This document shows positions 34,249-43,254 of a stretch of DNA of 64,000 nucleotides, piece after piece. The translations under genes were made by a program, and so were the position numbers. The notes under the pieces are model-generated. The model saw only the letters and a program-made list of their open reading frames with translations, was not told the origin of the DNA and searched no databases. Position 1 is the first letter of the stretch, and every line of letters starts with the position of its first letter. Source of the stretch: Corallococcus silvisoli (GTDB lineage Bacteria; Myxococcota; Myxococcia; Myxococcales; Myxococcaceae); the NCBI RefSeq assembly GCF_009909145.1, contig NZ_JAAAPJ010000006.1, forward strand, positions 186,001 to 250,000, given 5' to 3'.

Positions 34249-35694
34249 ATGGCTCTTGAAACCCACCGCGCGCGGTCGCGGACCGGCACGGGTCCACCGC
34301 GCGGACCGACCCCCGACAGCGTGGAAGCACTCCGGGCCCGCCTGCGCGGCCCGCTCATCCTCCCGGAGGACGCGGACTACGCGGAGGCGTGCCAGCTCTA
34401 CAACGCGATGATCCACAAGCACCCGGCCATGGTGGCCCGGTGCGCCGACGTGGCGGACGTCATCTCCGCGGTGACCCTGGCTCGCGAGCAGGGGCTCGCC
34501 CTGGCCGTGCGCGGCGGGGGCCACAATGGCGGCGGCCTGGGGCTGTGTGATGACGGGCTGGTCGTCGACCTGTCGCGCCTGCGCGGCGTGCGGGTGGACC
34601 CCGAGGCCCGCACGGTGCGGGTCGCGGGAGGCGCCGTCTGGGGGGACGTGGACCACGCGACGCATGCCTTCGGGCTCGCCGTGCCCTCGGGCATCATCTC
34701 CACCACGGGCGTGGGCGGACTCACGCTGGGCGGCGGCATGGGCTACCTCACGCGCCGCTTCGGCCTCACCATCGACAACCTGCTCGCCGTGGACATGGTG
34801 CTCGCGGATGGCCGCTTCGTCACCGCGAGCGCCGACAAGCATCCGGACCTGTTCTGGGCGGTGCGCGGCGGGGGCGGCAACTTCGGCGTCGTGACGTCAT
34901 TCCTCTTCCGGGCCCAGCCAGTGGACTCCGTCATCGGTGGTTTCACGCTCTGGCCGCTGGACCGCGCGGCGGAGGTGCTGCGCTGGTACCGCGACTTCCT
35001 CCCCGCCGCCCCCGAGGACCTCAACGGCTTCTTCGCCTTCCTCACGGTGCCGCCCGTCGCCCCGTATCCAGAGGCGCTGCACCTGAAGAAGATGTGCGGC
35101 GTGGTGTGGTGCTACACCGGCGACCCCGCGCGGGCGGAGGCGCTGTTCGCGCCCGTGCTGGCGCTCAAGCCCGCGGCGCACGGCGTGCAACCGATGCCCT
35201 TCCCCCTCTTACAGGCGGCCTTCGACGCGCTCTACTCGCCCGGCTTGCAGTGGTACTGGCGCGCGGACTTCGTGCGCGAGCTGGGCGACGCGGCCATCGC
35301 GCGGCACGTGGAGTTCGCGGAGCGCCTGCCGACGATGCACTCGACGATGCACCTCTACCCCATCGACGGGGCGGTGCACCGGGTGGGGCCGCGGGACACG
35401 GCCTTCCGCTACCGCGACGCGCGCTGGTCCGAGGTCATCGTCGGCGTGGACCCCTCGCCGGAGCGGGTGGCGGACATCACCTCCTGGACGAAGGCCTACT
35501 GGGACGCGCTGCACCCCTACTCCGCGGGCGGCGCCTACGTGAACTTCATGATGGACGAGGGCCAGGAGCGGGTGCGGGCCACCTACGGCGAGAACTTCGC
35601 GCGGCTGGTGGAGGTGAAGAACCGCTACGACCCCACCAACCTCTTCCACGTGAACCAGAACATCCCGCCGGCCCCCCCTCGCGCCACGCATTGA
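34249..35694 (+). CDS. FAD-linked (berberine-bridge type) oxidoreductase
   Basis: 481 residues from the ATG at 34249, with ggaaggga upstream (an ATG at 34231 is possible). PP-loop FAD domain with 'AVRGGGHNGGG' (87-96), where His92 is the covalent flavin ligand, followed by 'TTGVGGLTLGGGMGYLTRRFG'. The second Cys attachment site seen in bicovalent members is not present at the expected place. The C terminus has the BBE block 'NRYDPTNLFHVNQNI'. Such enzymes oxidise sugars, alkaloids or polyketides with oxygen. No cluster context identifies the substrate. Confidence 0.9.
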   Translation: MALETHRARSRTGTGPPRGPTPDSVEALRARLRGPLILPEDADYAEACQLYNAMIHKHPAMVARCADVADVISAVTLAREQGLALAVRGGGHNGGGLGLCDDGLVVDLSRLRGVRVDPEARTVRVAGGAVWGDVDHATHAFGLAVPSGIISTTGVGGLTLGGGMGYLTRRFGLTIDNLLAVDMVLADGRFVTASADKHPDLFWAVRGGGGNFGVVTSFLFRAQPVDSVIGGFTLWPLDRAAEVLRWYRDFLPAAPEDLNGFFAFLTVPPVAPYPEALHLKKMCGVVWCYTGDPARAEALFAPVLALKPAAHGVQPMPFPLLQAAFDALYSPGLQWYWRADFVRELGDAAIARHVEFAERLPTMHSTMHLYPIDGAVHRVGPRDTAFRYRDARWSEVIVGVDPSPERVADITSWTKAYWDALHPYSAGGAYVNFMMDEGQERVRATYGENFARLVEVKNRYDPTNLFHVNQNIPPAPPRATH

Positions 35695-35736
35695 GCGCGC
35701 CCAGGGGGCCGCGGAGTCAGCCGGTGGATACCGGAA

Positions 35737-36384
35737 TCACGTGGGCGGTGAGGACCGCGACGTCCGGTCTCCGGTGGAGGCGCGAGCGTGATGGCGTTCG
35801 CGGTAGTGCCGCACGGCGAGGGCGACCAGCAGCGCGGCCACGCCCGCCAGCGCGAGGAAGTGCTCCACCCGTCCCACGCCCCTGGCCACGCGGTCCACGC
35901 TCGCGGAGCCCAGGTAGCCCAGCATCACCACGGTGGGGGAGCTCAGGCACAGCGCCAGGCCGTCCCACATGAGGAAGCGGCGCAGGGGCATGCCCTCCGC
36001 GGCGGCCATGGCGAACACCGGCACGCGCAGCACGGACATGAAGCGTCCCACGAAGACGACGCGCGAGCCGTGCTTCGCGTACAGGCCCTGGATGCGCTCG
36101 CGGCGCTCGGCCGGGAACAGGCGGCGGGTGCGCGGGTGCGTGTACAGCGCCTGCCCCAGCCTGCGCGCCGTGAGGAAGAGCACGGTGTCCCCGCACAGCA
36201 CGCCCCCGAAGCACAGCGCCAGGGCGACGGCCAGCGGCATCACCTCCCGGTGCGCGAGCACGCCCGCGGCCAGCTGCACCAGGTCCTCTGGGAACGGCAG
36301 GCCCAGGCCGCCCGCCACCAAGAGGAGGAAGAGCAGCGGGCCGGAGCCGTGCGTGAGCAGGAGCTGGAGGGGTGAGGTGCTCAT
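35737..36384 (-). CDS. DedA-family membrane protein
   Basis: 215 residues with about five hydrophobic segments. Conserved features: 'GLGLPFPEDLVQLAAG' near the N terminus, 'GGVLCGDTVLFLTARRLG', and 'VFVGRFMSVLRVPVFAMA' with the Arg of the DedA motif. DedA proteins are thought to act as lipid scramblases or proton-dependent transporters that sustain membrane homeostasis. The ATG overlaps the stop codon of the upstream permease gene (tgatg), so the two are co-translated. Confidence 0.88.
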   Translation of the reverse strand: MSTSPLQLLLTHGSGPLLFLLLVAGGLGLPFPEDLVQLAAGVLAHREVMPLAVALALCFGGVLCGDTVLFLTARRLGQALYTHPRTRRLFPAERRERIQGLYAKHGSRVVFVGRFMSVLRVPVFAMAAAEGMPLRRFLMWDGLALCLSSPTVVMLGYLGSASVDRVARGVGRVEHFLALAGVAALLVALAVRHYRERHHARASTGDRTSRSSPPT

Positions 36385-37508
36385 CAGGGCTCGGGGAGGA
36401 CCGCTTTGCCGCGGCGCTCGGTGCGGAAGAGGAGGACTTCCCGGACGATGATTTGAAGGGTGGCCGCCACGGGCACCGCCACCACCGCGCCCACGATGCC
36501 CGCCAGCTCCACGCAGAAGAGCACCGCCAGCAGCGTGACCAGCGGGTTGACGTGCACGGTGCGCTTGAACACGAGCGGCGCCAACACGTTGCCCTCCAGC
36601 TGCCCGTAGAGGACGAAGTAGATGAACACCGCCAGGGCCTTCCACAGGCCGCCGGTGGCCAGCGTGAGCAGCGTGATGATGCCGCCCGCGATGATGGGGC
36701 CCGCGTAGGGCACCAGGCTGGAGAAGCCGCTGGCCACGCCCAGCGGCAGGTAGAAGGGCATGCCCACCACGGCGAGCATCGTGGTGGTCAGCGTGGCGTT
36801 GATGGCGCAGATGAGGGTGATGCCGGCCAGGTAGCCCCCCGTCGCGCCGTACACGTTGCGCAGCACGCGCACGTACCGCAGCCGGTGGTCGGGCCGGGCC
36901 AGCTCCAGCAGGTGCTTGAGCACGCCGCCGCCGAACACCAGCATGAACACCACCAGGAAGAAGACGGTGAGGGTGCCGCCCAGCAGGCCCACCACGCCGC
37001 CAATGGCGCTCATGATCAACGCGGGCAGGGGCCCGGCGAGCGCGGGCGTGGCCTCCTCCAGCTTCTCGCTCCAGCCCAGGCTGTGCAGCCGCTGGTTGAG
37101 CGCGTGCAGGACGCCGGTGCCGCGCACCTGCTTCCACAGCTGCGGCCACTGGGACACCAGCGCGTCCACCTGGGTCACCAGGTCCGGAATCACCAGCAGG
37201 CCCAGCGCGCAGATGGCGATGAACAGCGCGAACAGCACCAGGGCGATGGCCAGCCACCGCTGGAGGCCGCGCTTCTCCAGCCGCGACACGCCGTGCTCCA
37301 GCGACAGGGCGAGGAGCGCGGCGATGCCCGTGAGCGTCAGGGCCACGCGCGTCTTGATGACGAGCAGCACCAGGACCATCACCCCCAGGACGGCGAAGCA
37401 CACCGTGAACACCGTGCGGGGAGAGACCTGGGACTTCGGCTGCGGTCGGGCTTCGGGTCCAGACACCAGGAGGGCTCCCAAGGGAGGGCCACCGGCGTCG
37501 GGCCCCAT
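36384..37508 (-). CDS. AI-2E/PerM family membrane transporter
   Basis: 374 residues from the ATG at 37508 (a GTG at 37466 is also possible). Eight hydrophobic segments in the pattern of the AI-2E family: an N-terminal pair around 'VFTVCFAVLGVMVLVLLVI', shortened here to VFTVCFAVLGVMVLVLL, a soluble loop, and the conserved 'YLPLGVASGFSSLVPYAGPI' block close to the C-terminal helices, followed by 'GQLEGNVLAPLVFKRTVHVNP'-type sequence. Family members export small molecules or act as sodium/proton antiporters. Upstream gene of a two-gene unit with DedA. Substrate unknown. Confidence 0.88.
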   Translation of the reverse strand: MGPDAGGPPLGALLVSGPEARPQPKSQVSPRTVFTVCFAVLGVMVLVLLVIKTRVALTLTGIAALLALSLEHGVSRLEKRGLQRWLAIALVLFALFIAICALGLLVIPDLVTQVDALVSQWPQLWKQVRGTGVLHALNQRLHSLGWSEKLEEATPALAGPLPALIMSAIGGVVGLLGGTLTVFFLVVFMLVFGGGVLKHLLELARPDHRLRYVRVLRNVYGATGGYLAGITLICAINATLTTTMLAVVGMPFYLPLGVASGFSSLVPYAGPIIAGGIITLLTLATGGLWKALAVFIYFVLYGQLEGNVLAPLVFKRTVHVNPLVTLLAVLFCVELAGIVGAVVAVPVAATLQIIVREVLLFRTERRGKAVLPEP

Positions 37509-37882
37509 CCCCTGCGGATGCGTCTTCCCGCGCCCGACGGCAACCACCGTCGTCCTCCAAATGTGCGCGCCGGGCCCGGCCCCGGCCCAACCGTCTGGCG
37601 GGCGACACCCGGCGTGGCCCCGGGCCGTCCACCGCAGGCAATCACCGGGCGCGTGGTTCGTCCTCCGAAAGGCGGGAAATGACCGGCGGGGCCGCTGGCC
37701 TGTCCGTCCCCCGGAGCCCGGGTGCTCGTCCGCCACGCGACGGCGCCGCGGCCGGGCGTCCGGCACCTGACGCGCCGGGACGTCCTGGAAAAAAGGGACG
37801 GCATGCTTTGCCGGTCCCGGGCGTCAGACCGGGATGGGAACCTTCATGGGAAGGCGACCTTGGCGAGTCGGGAGAGGACACC
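37509..37882. other. Intergenic region with a loose hairpin, no gene
   Basis: A 374-base divergent gap between the AI-2E-type transporter and the next gene. It is very GC-rich. The only structure I see is an inverted repeat ccgggac (37775-37781) and gtcccgg (37814-37820) around an A-run and a gcatgc core, which could be an operator or an RNA hairpin in the leader of the downstream gene. An open frame continues through on the plus strand from 37679 but is Pro/Arg-rich and has no ribosome site. Confidence 0.4.
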
Positions 37883-38404
37883 ATGAAGAAGATGGGTGAG
37901 CAGGAGCTGGATGGGATGCGACAGGAGGCTCGCGAGACGGAGGCCCGCTGGCGCGGGCTGGCGGCGAAGCTGGCGGAGCTGGGCGGGGAGGAGATGGACG
38001 CGCAGCTGCTGGTGACGTTCCGGGTCGCGCGGGACGCGGGGACGGTGCCGCCGGACGCGGGATTTTTCCTGGTGGCGCACATCCTGACGGCGATGGCGGA
38101 TGAGGCCATCGCGGAGGATCCGCGCGTGCGGATGCGGGCCGCGGAGCTGGCCGCGATGGAGCGCGAGTACGGCCTCACGGGCGAGGGCTGGCCGGAGGGA
38201 GACATTCCCCCGGAGGACTGGGAGGCGCTCTGCGTGGAGTACGAGCGGGCGTGTGACGAGGCGCGCGCCGCGTTCTTCCGCGCGTACGGCGAGGAGGAGA
38301 TGGCGCGGCTGTACCAGGACCAGCGCGTCACGTTCCACCACCGCTTCGAGAGCGGGCGGCGCTTCTTCCACGGCCTGCCCATGTTGCCTGGACACATGCA
38401 CTGA
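37883..38404 (+). CDS. Hypothetical protein (173 aa), helical
   Basis: 173 residues from the ATG at 37883, which has gggagagga upstream. Acidic, strongly helical protein without signal peptide or membrane helix: 'QEARETEARWRGLAAKLAEL', 'DAGFFLVAHILTAMADEAI', 'EEEMARLYQDQRVTFHHRFE' and 'RRFFHGLPML'. No domain recognised. Single gene upstream of a secreted S9 peptidase; the 69-base gap makes co-transcription possible. Confidence 0.75.
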   Translation: MKKMGEQELDGMRQEARETEARWRGLAAKLAELGGEEMDAQLLVTFRVARDAGTVPPDAGFFLVAHILTAMADEAIAEDPRVRMRAAELAAMEREYGLTGEGWPEGDIPPEDWEALCVEYERACDEARAAFFRAYGEEEMARLYQDQRVTFHHRFESGRRFFHGLPMLPGHMH

Positions 38405-38473
38405 CGCCGGGCGCGGGTTCCGCCCGCGAGGGTCCGCTAGACTCCGCCGCCGCGGTCCACCTGGAGGCGGTCG

Positions 38474-40537
38474 ATGCGAGCGGGAAGCCTGGGCTGGGTG
38501 TTGGGCTTGGGGGTGTGGGGCGCGCTGGCGTCCGCGGCGGTGCCGGTGTCGGCGCGGCCGGACGTGGGCGCGACGTACGACGCGCTTCAGCGCGCGGTGC
38601 GCATCAAGCAGGTGGCGCTGTCGCCGGAGGGCGCGCGCGTGGCCTGGGTGGAGTGGGTGCCGGGGACCGCCGAGTCCACGCGGCTCCAGGTGCGGGAGCT
38701 GGCGCACCCGGAGCGGGCCCCGGTGCGCATCACCGCGTCGAAGGACGGCGCGCCGTGCGCGGAAGGGTCGCTGGCGTGGAGTCCGGACGGCCGGAGGCTC
38801 GCGTTCCTGTCCACGGCGGGGGAGGGCACGGCGCGGCAGCTCTACGTGGCGGACGCGTCGGGGGAGGGCGGGCCCGCGCGGCGGCTCACGACGCTGAAGG
38901 GCGTGCTGGCCACGCCGAAGTGGTCTCCGGACGGGACGTCGGTGGGGGTGCTCGCCATCGAGGGCGCGGAGGACGCGCAGGGCCCGCTGGGGCCGGCGGC
39001 GCGGGAGACGGGCGTGGTGCAGGAGTCCTCGCCGGTGAAGCGCTTCGCGGTGGTGTCGGTGGAGGACGCGCGGCTGCGCCTGGTGTCGCCCGCGGGCCTG
39101 TTCATCTACGAGTACGCGTGGAGTCCGGACGGGGCCCGGGTGGCGGTGACGGCCGCGCCGCCGCCGGGGGACGCGAACTGGTGGGACGCGCGGGTGTACG
39201 CGGTGGAGGCGGCGACGGGGGAGACGTCGCTGCTGCACGCGCCCACGTGGCAGGTGGCGGAGCCCGCGTGGAGTCCGGACGGGAAGCAGCTCGCGTTCAT
39301 CGAAGGGCTGATGAGCGATGAGGGCAGCACGGGCGGGGACGTGCTCGTGGTGTCGGTGCCGGAGCGGCTGGCGGCGAAGCTGCGGCCCGGGGAGAAGGCG
39401 GAGTTTCCCGCGAAGGTGCCGCCCGCGCGCAACCTGACGGAGGGCTTGAAGGCGACGGCCACGGACCTCTTCTGGTCCACGCCGGAGCGGCTGGTGTTCG
39501 CGGCGCAGGCGCAGGGCGAGGCCGCGTTGATGGCGGCGCCGCCGAGGGGCGGGGCCGTGGAGACGCTGTGGAGGGGGCCGGAGCACGTGGCGGTGTCGCT
39601 GGGCCGCGACGGCGTGACGAGCGCGGTGGTGCGCGACGCCGTCAACCGGGCGCCCGAGGTGTGGACGGGACCCTTGGGGGCGTGGAAGCAGGTGACGCGC
39701 CTCAACGTGGACGTGACCGTGCCGGTGGGGGAGGTGCGCAGCGTGACGTGGACGAGCGACGGGCAGCCGGTGCAGGGCTGGTTGGTGTTGCCGGTGCCGG
39801 AGCTGTCGGGCCGCAAGGCGCCCATGGTGACGGTGGTGCATGGCGGGCCCGCGGCCGGGGTGCTGTCGACGTTCAGCCCGCAGACGGCGCTGCTGGTGGC
39901 GCGGGGCTACGCGGTGTTCATGCCCAACCCGCGCGGCAGCTACGGTCAGGGTGAGGCGTTCGTGCAGGCGAACCGCCGCGACTTCGGCTACGGCGACTTC
40001 CGCGACGTGCTGGCGGGGGTGGACGCGGTGCTGGCGTCGGCGCCGGTGGATCCCGCGCGGCAGGGCATCATGGGGTGGAGCTACGGTGGCTTCCTGACCA
40101 TGTGGGCGGTGACGCGCACCCAGCGCTTCCAGGCGGCGGTGGCGGGCGCGGGCATCGCGAACTGGCAGAGCTACTACGGCACGAACCACATCGACACGTG
40201 GATGCTGCCGTACTTCGGCGCGTCGGTGTACGACGAGCCGGAGGTGTATACGCGCTCGTCGCCCATCAACGGGGTGAAGCAGGTGCGCACGCCCACGCTG
40301 GTGTTGCACGGCGAGCGCGACGTGGAGGTGCCCGCGTCGCAGGGCTACGAATTCCACAGGGCGTTGAAGACGCTGGGGGTGAAGACCCAGCTGGTCATCT
40401 ACGCGGACGAGGGTCACGGCCTGCGCAAGCCCGAGCACCAGAAGGACCGGCTCTTGCGCACGCTGGACTGGTTCGACGCGAACCTGCCGGCCGCCGCCGT
40501 GGCGCCGGGGCCGAAGGTGCGGCCGTCCGCGCGTTAG
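38474..40537 (+). CDS. Secreted S9-family prolyl oligopeptidase-like peptidase
   Basis: 687 residues. A signal peptide ends near 'ASAAVPVSA'. The N-terminal half is a TolB-like beta-propeller with repeated 'WSPDG' blades. The C-terminal alpha/beta hydrolase has 'VVHGGPAAG' (oxyanion region), nucleophile 'GWSYGGFLT', Asp in 'LHGERDVEV' and His in 'DEGHGL', a complete triad. Members cleave short peptides as dipeptidyl or acylaminoacyl peptidases. Exported, so probably takes part in extracellular protein digestion, in keeping with a predatory lifestyle (inference). Confidence 0.92.
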   Translation: MRAGSLGWVLGLGVWGALASAAVPVSARPDVGATYDALQRAVRIKQVALSPEGARVAWVEWVPGTAESTRLQVRELAHPERAPVRITASKDGAPCAEGSLAWSPDGRRLAFLSTAGEGTARQLYVADASGEGGPARRLTTLKGVLATPKWSPDGTSVGVLAIEGAEDAQGPLGPAARETGVVQESSPVKRFAVVSVEDARLRLVSPAGLFIYEYAWSPDGARVAVTAAPPPGDANWWDARVYAVEAATGETSLLHAPTWQVAEPAWSPDGKQLAFIEGLMSDEGSTGGDVLVVSVPERLAAKLRPGEKAEFPAKVPPARNLTEGLKATATDLFWSTPERLVFAAQAQGEAALMAAPPRGGAVETLWRGPEHVAVSLGRDGVTSAVVRDAVNRAPEVWTGPLGAWKQVTRLNVDVTVPVGEVRSVTWTSDGQPVQGWLVLPVPELSGRKAPMVTVVHGGPAAGVLSTFSPQTALLVARGYAVFMPNPRGSYGQGEAFVQANRRDFGYGDFRDVLAGVDAVLASAPVDPARQGIMGWSYGGFLTMWAVTRTQRFQAAVAGAGIANWQSYYGTNHIDTWMLPYFGASVYDEPEVYTRSSPINGVKQVRTPTLVLHGERDVEVPASQGYEFHRALKTLGVKTQLVIYADEGHGLRKPEHQKDRLLRTLDWFDANLPAAAVAPGPKVRPSAR

Positions 40538-41131
40538 TCAGGGGCCGGTGGGGACGCCGGGTTCGGGTGGGGCCACGAGCGAGGTGATGACGTGGTCGCG
40601 CCACCGGCCGTTGATGAGGAGGAAGTCGCGGGCGTAGCCCTCGGGGATGAAGCCCAGGCGGCGGAGCACGGCGGCGCTGCGGAGGTTCTCCGGCAGGTGG
40701 TTGGCCTGGAGCCGGTGCAGGCCCAGGGCGCTGAAGGCGAAGGCGCAGAAGGCGCGAAGGGCCTCGGTCATCAGGCCCTGGCCTTCGTGGCGGTGATCCA
40801 GGCCATAGCCCAGGTCCGCGGCCTGGAGGGGGCCCCGGCGGATGTGGGCGAGCGTGGCGTTGCCGATGACGGGCGCGAGCGCGAGGGGCTTGCTCCGGGG
40901 GAGGAGGAACACGCGCAGGGACAGGTCATGGCGGAAGTCCTCGCGGTCCTGGGCCAGGCGTGTGCGCCAGTAGTCGGTGGAGAAGAAGGTCGCCGGGCGT
41001 GCCGGGGACACCGGCCCCAGGTGGTCCTTGTTGGCCACGTGGTACGCCAGCACCCGCTCCGCCGAGTCCGGGGACAGGAGCATCAGGTGCAGGCGCTCGG
41101 TGGTGAGCAGGACGGGGGACTTGTCGATCAT
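40538..41131 (-). CDS. RimJ/RimL-type GNAT acetyltransferase
   Basis: 197 residues of the GNAT fold with the RimJ pattern: 'TTERLHLMLLSPDSAERVL', 'IGNATLAHIRRG', 'LGYGLDHRHEGQGLMTEALRA' (acetyl-CoA binding loop is the 'HEGQG' part), and 'GLHRLQANHLPENLRSAAVLRRLGF', given here as its core ENLRSAAVLRRLGF. It acetylates N-terminal or side-chain amines, for RimJ the N terminus of ribosomal protein S5; here the substrate is not fixed. Convergent and directly adjacent to the S9 peptidase gene. Confidence 0.9.
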   Translation of the reverse strand: MIDKSPVLLTTERLHLMLLSPDSAERVLAYHVANKDHLGPVSPARPATFFSTDYWRTRLAQDREDFRHDLSLRVFLLPRSKPLALAPVIGNATLAHIRRGPLQAADLGYGLDHRHEGQGLMTEALRAFCAFAFSALGLHRLQANHLPENLRSAAVLRRLGFIPEGYARDFLLINGRWRDHVITSLVAPPEPGVPTGP

Positions 41132-41437
41132 GGCGGCGTCGGACTTCAGCTCACTTCAAGGCTGGCGGCGAGGAATGATCCACGCCGCCATGCATGACCG
41201 CGGCTCCGTGGAGCCGCTTGAAGGGTCCCGGCAAGGTGGCGGAGCGGGGGGAGGACCTCGGCGAAGCCACTCGCGCGGCGACGAGGAAGCCGACGCGGCG
41301 GCCGCATCCGGACACGGGCACCTCCAGCGGGCTGGTCCACGCAGGCGATCCTTCCAAGGCGCTCACGAAAGACGCGAACGGGGCTCGTCGCGCACCCTGC
41401 CGCGACGAGCCCCAATCGCTACCGCCACTTCACGCCG
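41132..41437. other. Intergenic region, no gene seen
   Basis: A 306-base gap between the start of the acetyltransferase gene and the end of the OmpA-like gene, both on the minus strand. It holds the OmpA-gene terminator (41380-41413) and presumably the acetyltransferase promoter. Open frames on both strands lack ribosome sites and recognisable composition. Confidence 0.5.
41380..41413 (-). terminator. Terminator of the lipoprotein operon
   Basis: ggggctcgtcgcg and cgcgacgagcccc are perfect 13-bp arms with an 8-nt loop, 25 bases after the stop codon of the OmpA-like gene on the minus strand. The tail is only weakly T-rich (gtctttc), but the stem is the strongest in this part of the window. 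Confidence 0.8.
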
Positions 41438-42607
41438 TCACTCGCCGTGGTCCATGGGCTGCTCGGGGACCTGCTTCTGGGCGCCGCTGCCGCCGGTGCC
41501 TTGATCCGGGGCCGGGCTCTGGTGGTCGATGCCCGAGCCTTGCGGCTTCGGCTCCTCGCCGCTGCCTCCGACGCCGCTGCTGGAGCGGGACGGCTGCGTG
41601 CCCGCCACGTTGCGCTCCACCACGATCTCCACGCGGCGGTTGTTGGCGCGGCCCTCCGCCGTGGCGTTGCTCGCCACCGGCCGGCTCTTGCCCATGCCGC
41701 GGATCTGGATGCGCTCCCTCGGCACGCCCTGGGCGACCAGGAAGTCCCGCACGCTCTCCGCGCGGCGCTCCGACAGCTGGTCGTTGTACTCCTCCGTGCC
41801 ACGCGAGTCCGTGTAGCCCTCGATGATCAACGGGTTCCTCGACTCCTTCAGCGCCGTGGCCACGTCCGACAGCCGGTCGCGTGACGCGGGCAGCAGGCTC
41901 GTCGCGTTCGTCGCGAAGAGCACGCTGCCGGACAACGTCACCACCGTGCCGCGCGCCTCCTCGCGCACCTTCACGTTCTCATCCTGGAGCCGCGTCAGCG
42001 CATGGGAGGCCCGCTGCTCCGCCTGGAGCCTCGCCTGGCGCTCCTGCTCCAGTTGCTGCGTGCGCTGCTGGAGTTCCTGGTTCAACTGAGCCAGCCGCTG
42101 CGACTCCGCCTCCTGCTGCTGCGCGTTCGCCGTGCGCATGCGCTCGGCCTCCTGCTGGCGCTGGGCGTCGTACTGCTGGCGCTGCTGCTCGTACAGCTGC
42201 CGCTGCTGTTCGTACTTCTCACGCTCCTCCTGCTGCTGACGTGCGAGCGTCTGCGCCCGCGACTCCTGATGCTGACGCAGCAACTGCTCCGCCTCCGCCC
42301 GCTGCTGCGCGGCCAGGTCCGCCTCGCCACGCGCCTCGGCGATCTCCGCCTTGCGCAGGGCCACGTACGCCAGCGAGCGGGTCTTCACCGAGCCCTTGCT
42401 CTGCGCGTACTCGTTCTCCGCCTCCTGCAACGCGGCCCGGGCCGCCGCCACGTCCGCGGGGCGCTCGCGGCCCTCGGGGCTCGTGGACACCTGCTGGTAC
42501 GCCTGCCGCGCCGCGGTCAGCTCACTGGGCGGGGGCCCATGGGCACACCCCATCGTGAGCGCGGAGGCTCCCGCGATCGCCAGCCATCCAAGTTTCCATC
42601 GCTGCAT
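41438..42607 (-). CDS. OmpA-family outer-membrane lipoprotein with DUF4398 and coiled coil
   Basis: 389 residues. Lipoprotein signal with lipobox 'LTMGC' (Cys21). Residues 25-100 form a DUF4398 domain, followed by a long Gln/Glu/Arg-rich coiled coil (about 100-215, 'YEQQRQLYEQQRQQYDAQRQ' repeats), and an OmpA-like peptidoglycan-binding domain (about 225-340, 'GYTDSRGTEEYNDQLSERRA' and 'NNRRVEIVVE'). The tail is Ser/Gly/Pro-rich. It tethers outer membrane to cell wall. Encoded 30 bases downstream of a second DUF4398 lipoprotein. Confidence 0.93.
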   Translation of the reverse strand: MQRWKLGWLAIAGASALTMGCAHGPPPSELTAARQAYQQVSTSPEGRERPADVAAARAALQEAENEYAQSKGSVKTRSLAYVALRKAEIAEARGEADLAAQQRAEAEQLLRQHQESRAQTLARQQQEEREKYEQQRQLYEQQRQQYDAQRQQEAERMRTANAQQQEAESQRLAQLNQELQQRTQQLEQERQARLQAEQRASHALTRLQDENVKVREEARGTVVTLSGSVLFATNATSLLPASRDRLSDVATALKESRNPLIIEGYTDSRGTEEYNDQLSERRAESVRDFLVAQGVPRERIQIRGMGKSRPVASNATAEGRANNRRVEIVVERNVAGTQPSRSSSGVGGSGEEPKPQGSGIDHQSPAPDQGTGGSGAQKQVPEQPMDHGE

Positions 42608-42637
42608 GACGCTCTCCTCACAATCAAAGGGGGGACT

Positions 42638-43003
42638 TCAGGGCTGGCCGCGCTGCATCGAATCGACCCGTTCAGAGGTCCGGCGCGCCTCGTTCTTCAG
42701 GGGGACCGCGCGGGCCAGCGCCGCCGCCAGGTCGGCGTCCGCGGCGGCCTGACGGAAGCGCAGCTCCGCGGCCTCCTGCTCGCCCTCCTGCATCAGCCGC
42801 TCGCCGTCGTTGATCTGCTGGCGGGCGAAGGCCAGGTGTCGGGCGGCCTCCGGCACGTTGGGCGCCTGGGAGTTCTCCGCCGAGCGCAGCGCCGCCTCTG
42901 CCTGGACGCGCTGCTGATGGGTGGACGTGAGAATCACCTGCCTGCTTGCACAGCCAAGGGCCGCGACGCAGAGCAGGGAAGCGGCGAACAGCTTCGGGCG
43001 CAT
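42638..43003 (-). CDS. DUF4398-domain lipoprotein
   Basis: 121 residues: signal peptide with lipobox 'VAALGC' (Cys18), then one DUF4398 helical domain ('RVQAEAALRSAENSQAPN', 'HLAFARQQINDGERLM', 'RFRQAAADADLAAALARA'). It corresponds to the N-terminal half of the OmpA-like lipoprotein downstream, suggesting a joint function at the outer membrane. First gene of a two-gene operon, divergent from the exonuclease gene. Confidence 0.88.
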   Translation of the reverse strand: MRPKLFAASLLCVAALGCASRQVILTSTHQQRVQAEAALRSAENSQAPNVPEAARHLAFARQQINDGERLMQEGEQEAAELRFRQAAADADLAAALARAVPLKNEARRTSERVDSMQRGQP

Positions 43004-43254
43004 GGATCACCTCATGCCGGTTGGAATGCTGGGACGCTCCGGCGCGACCCAGAGGGAGTCGGTTCAGAAAGTGGGGCGTGCGACCCCGGTCGGCATCGGC
43101 GACCTGTCTCCAACAGGCACGCTGGCCAAGGGGGTTGACAGGCGTCGTGTAGGGAACGAGGCGCACAGGCAGGAGACGCCGCCCAAGCCCGGCCCCGGCT
43201 GTCCCCGCGCACGGGCCGCTGGCCGCGCGGCGGCTGGGACGCTAGAGGGGGAGC

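Noticed and set aside
41146..41415. Possible lipoprotein gene on the minus strand starting near 41415
   Set aside because: The lipobox-like start lies inside the terminator stem and the remaining sequence is Arg/Pro-rich without a ribosome site.
41194..41826. 210-codon plus-strand open frame in the gap after the acetyltransferase gene
   Set aside because: Its second half is antisense to the OmpA-like gene and it runs through a terminator hairpin; no ribosome site.
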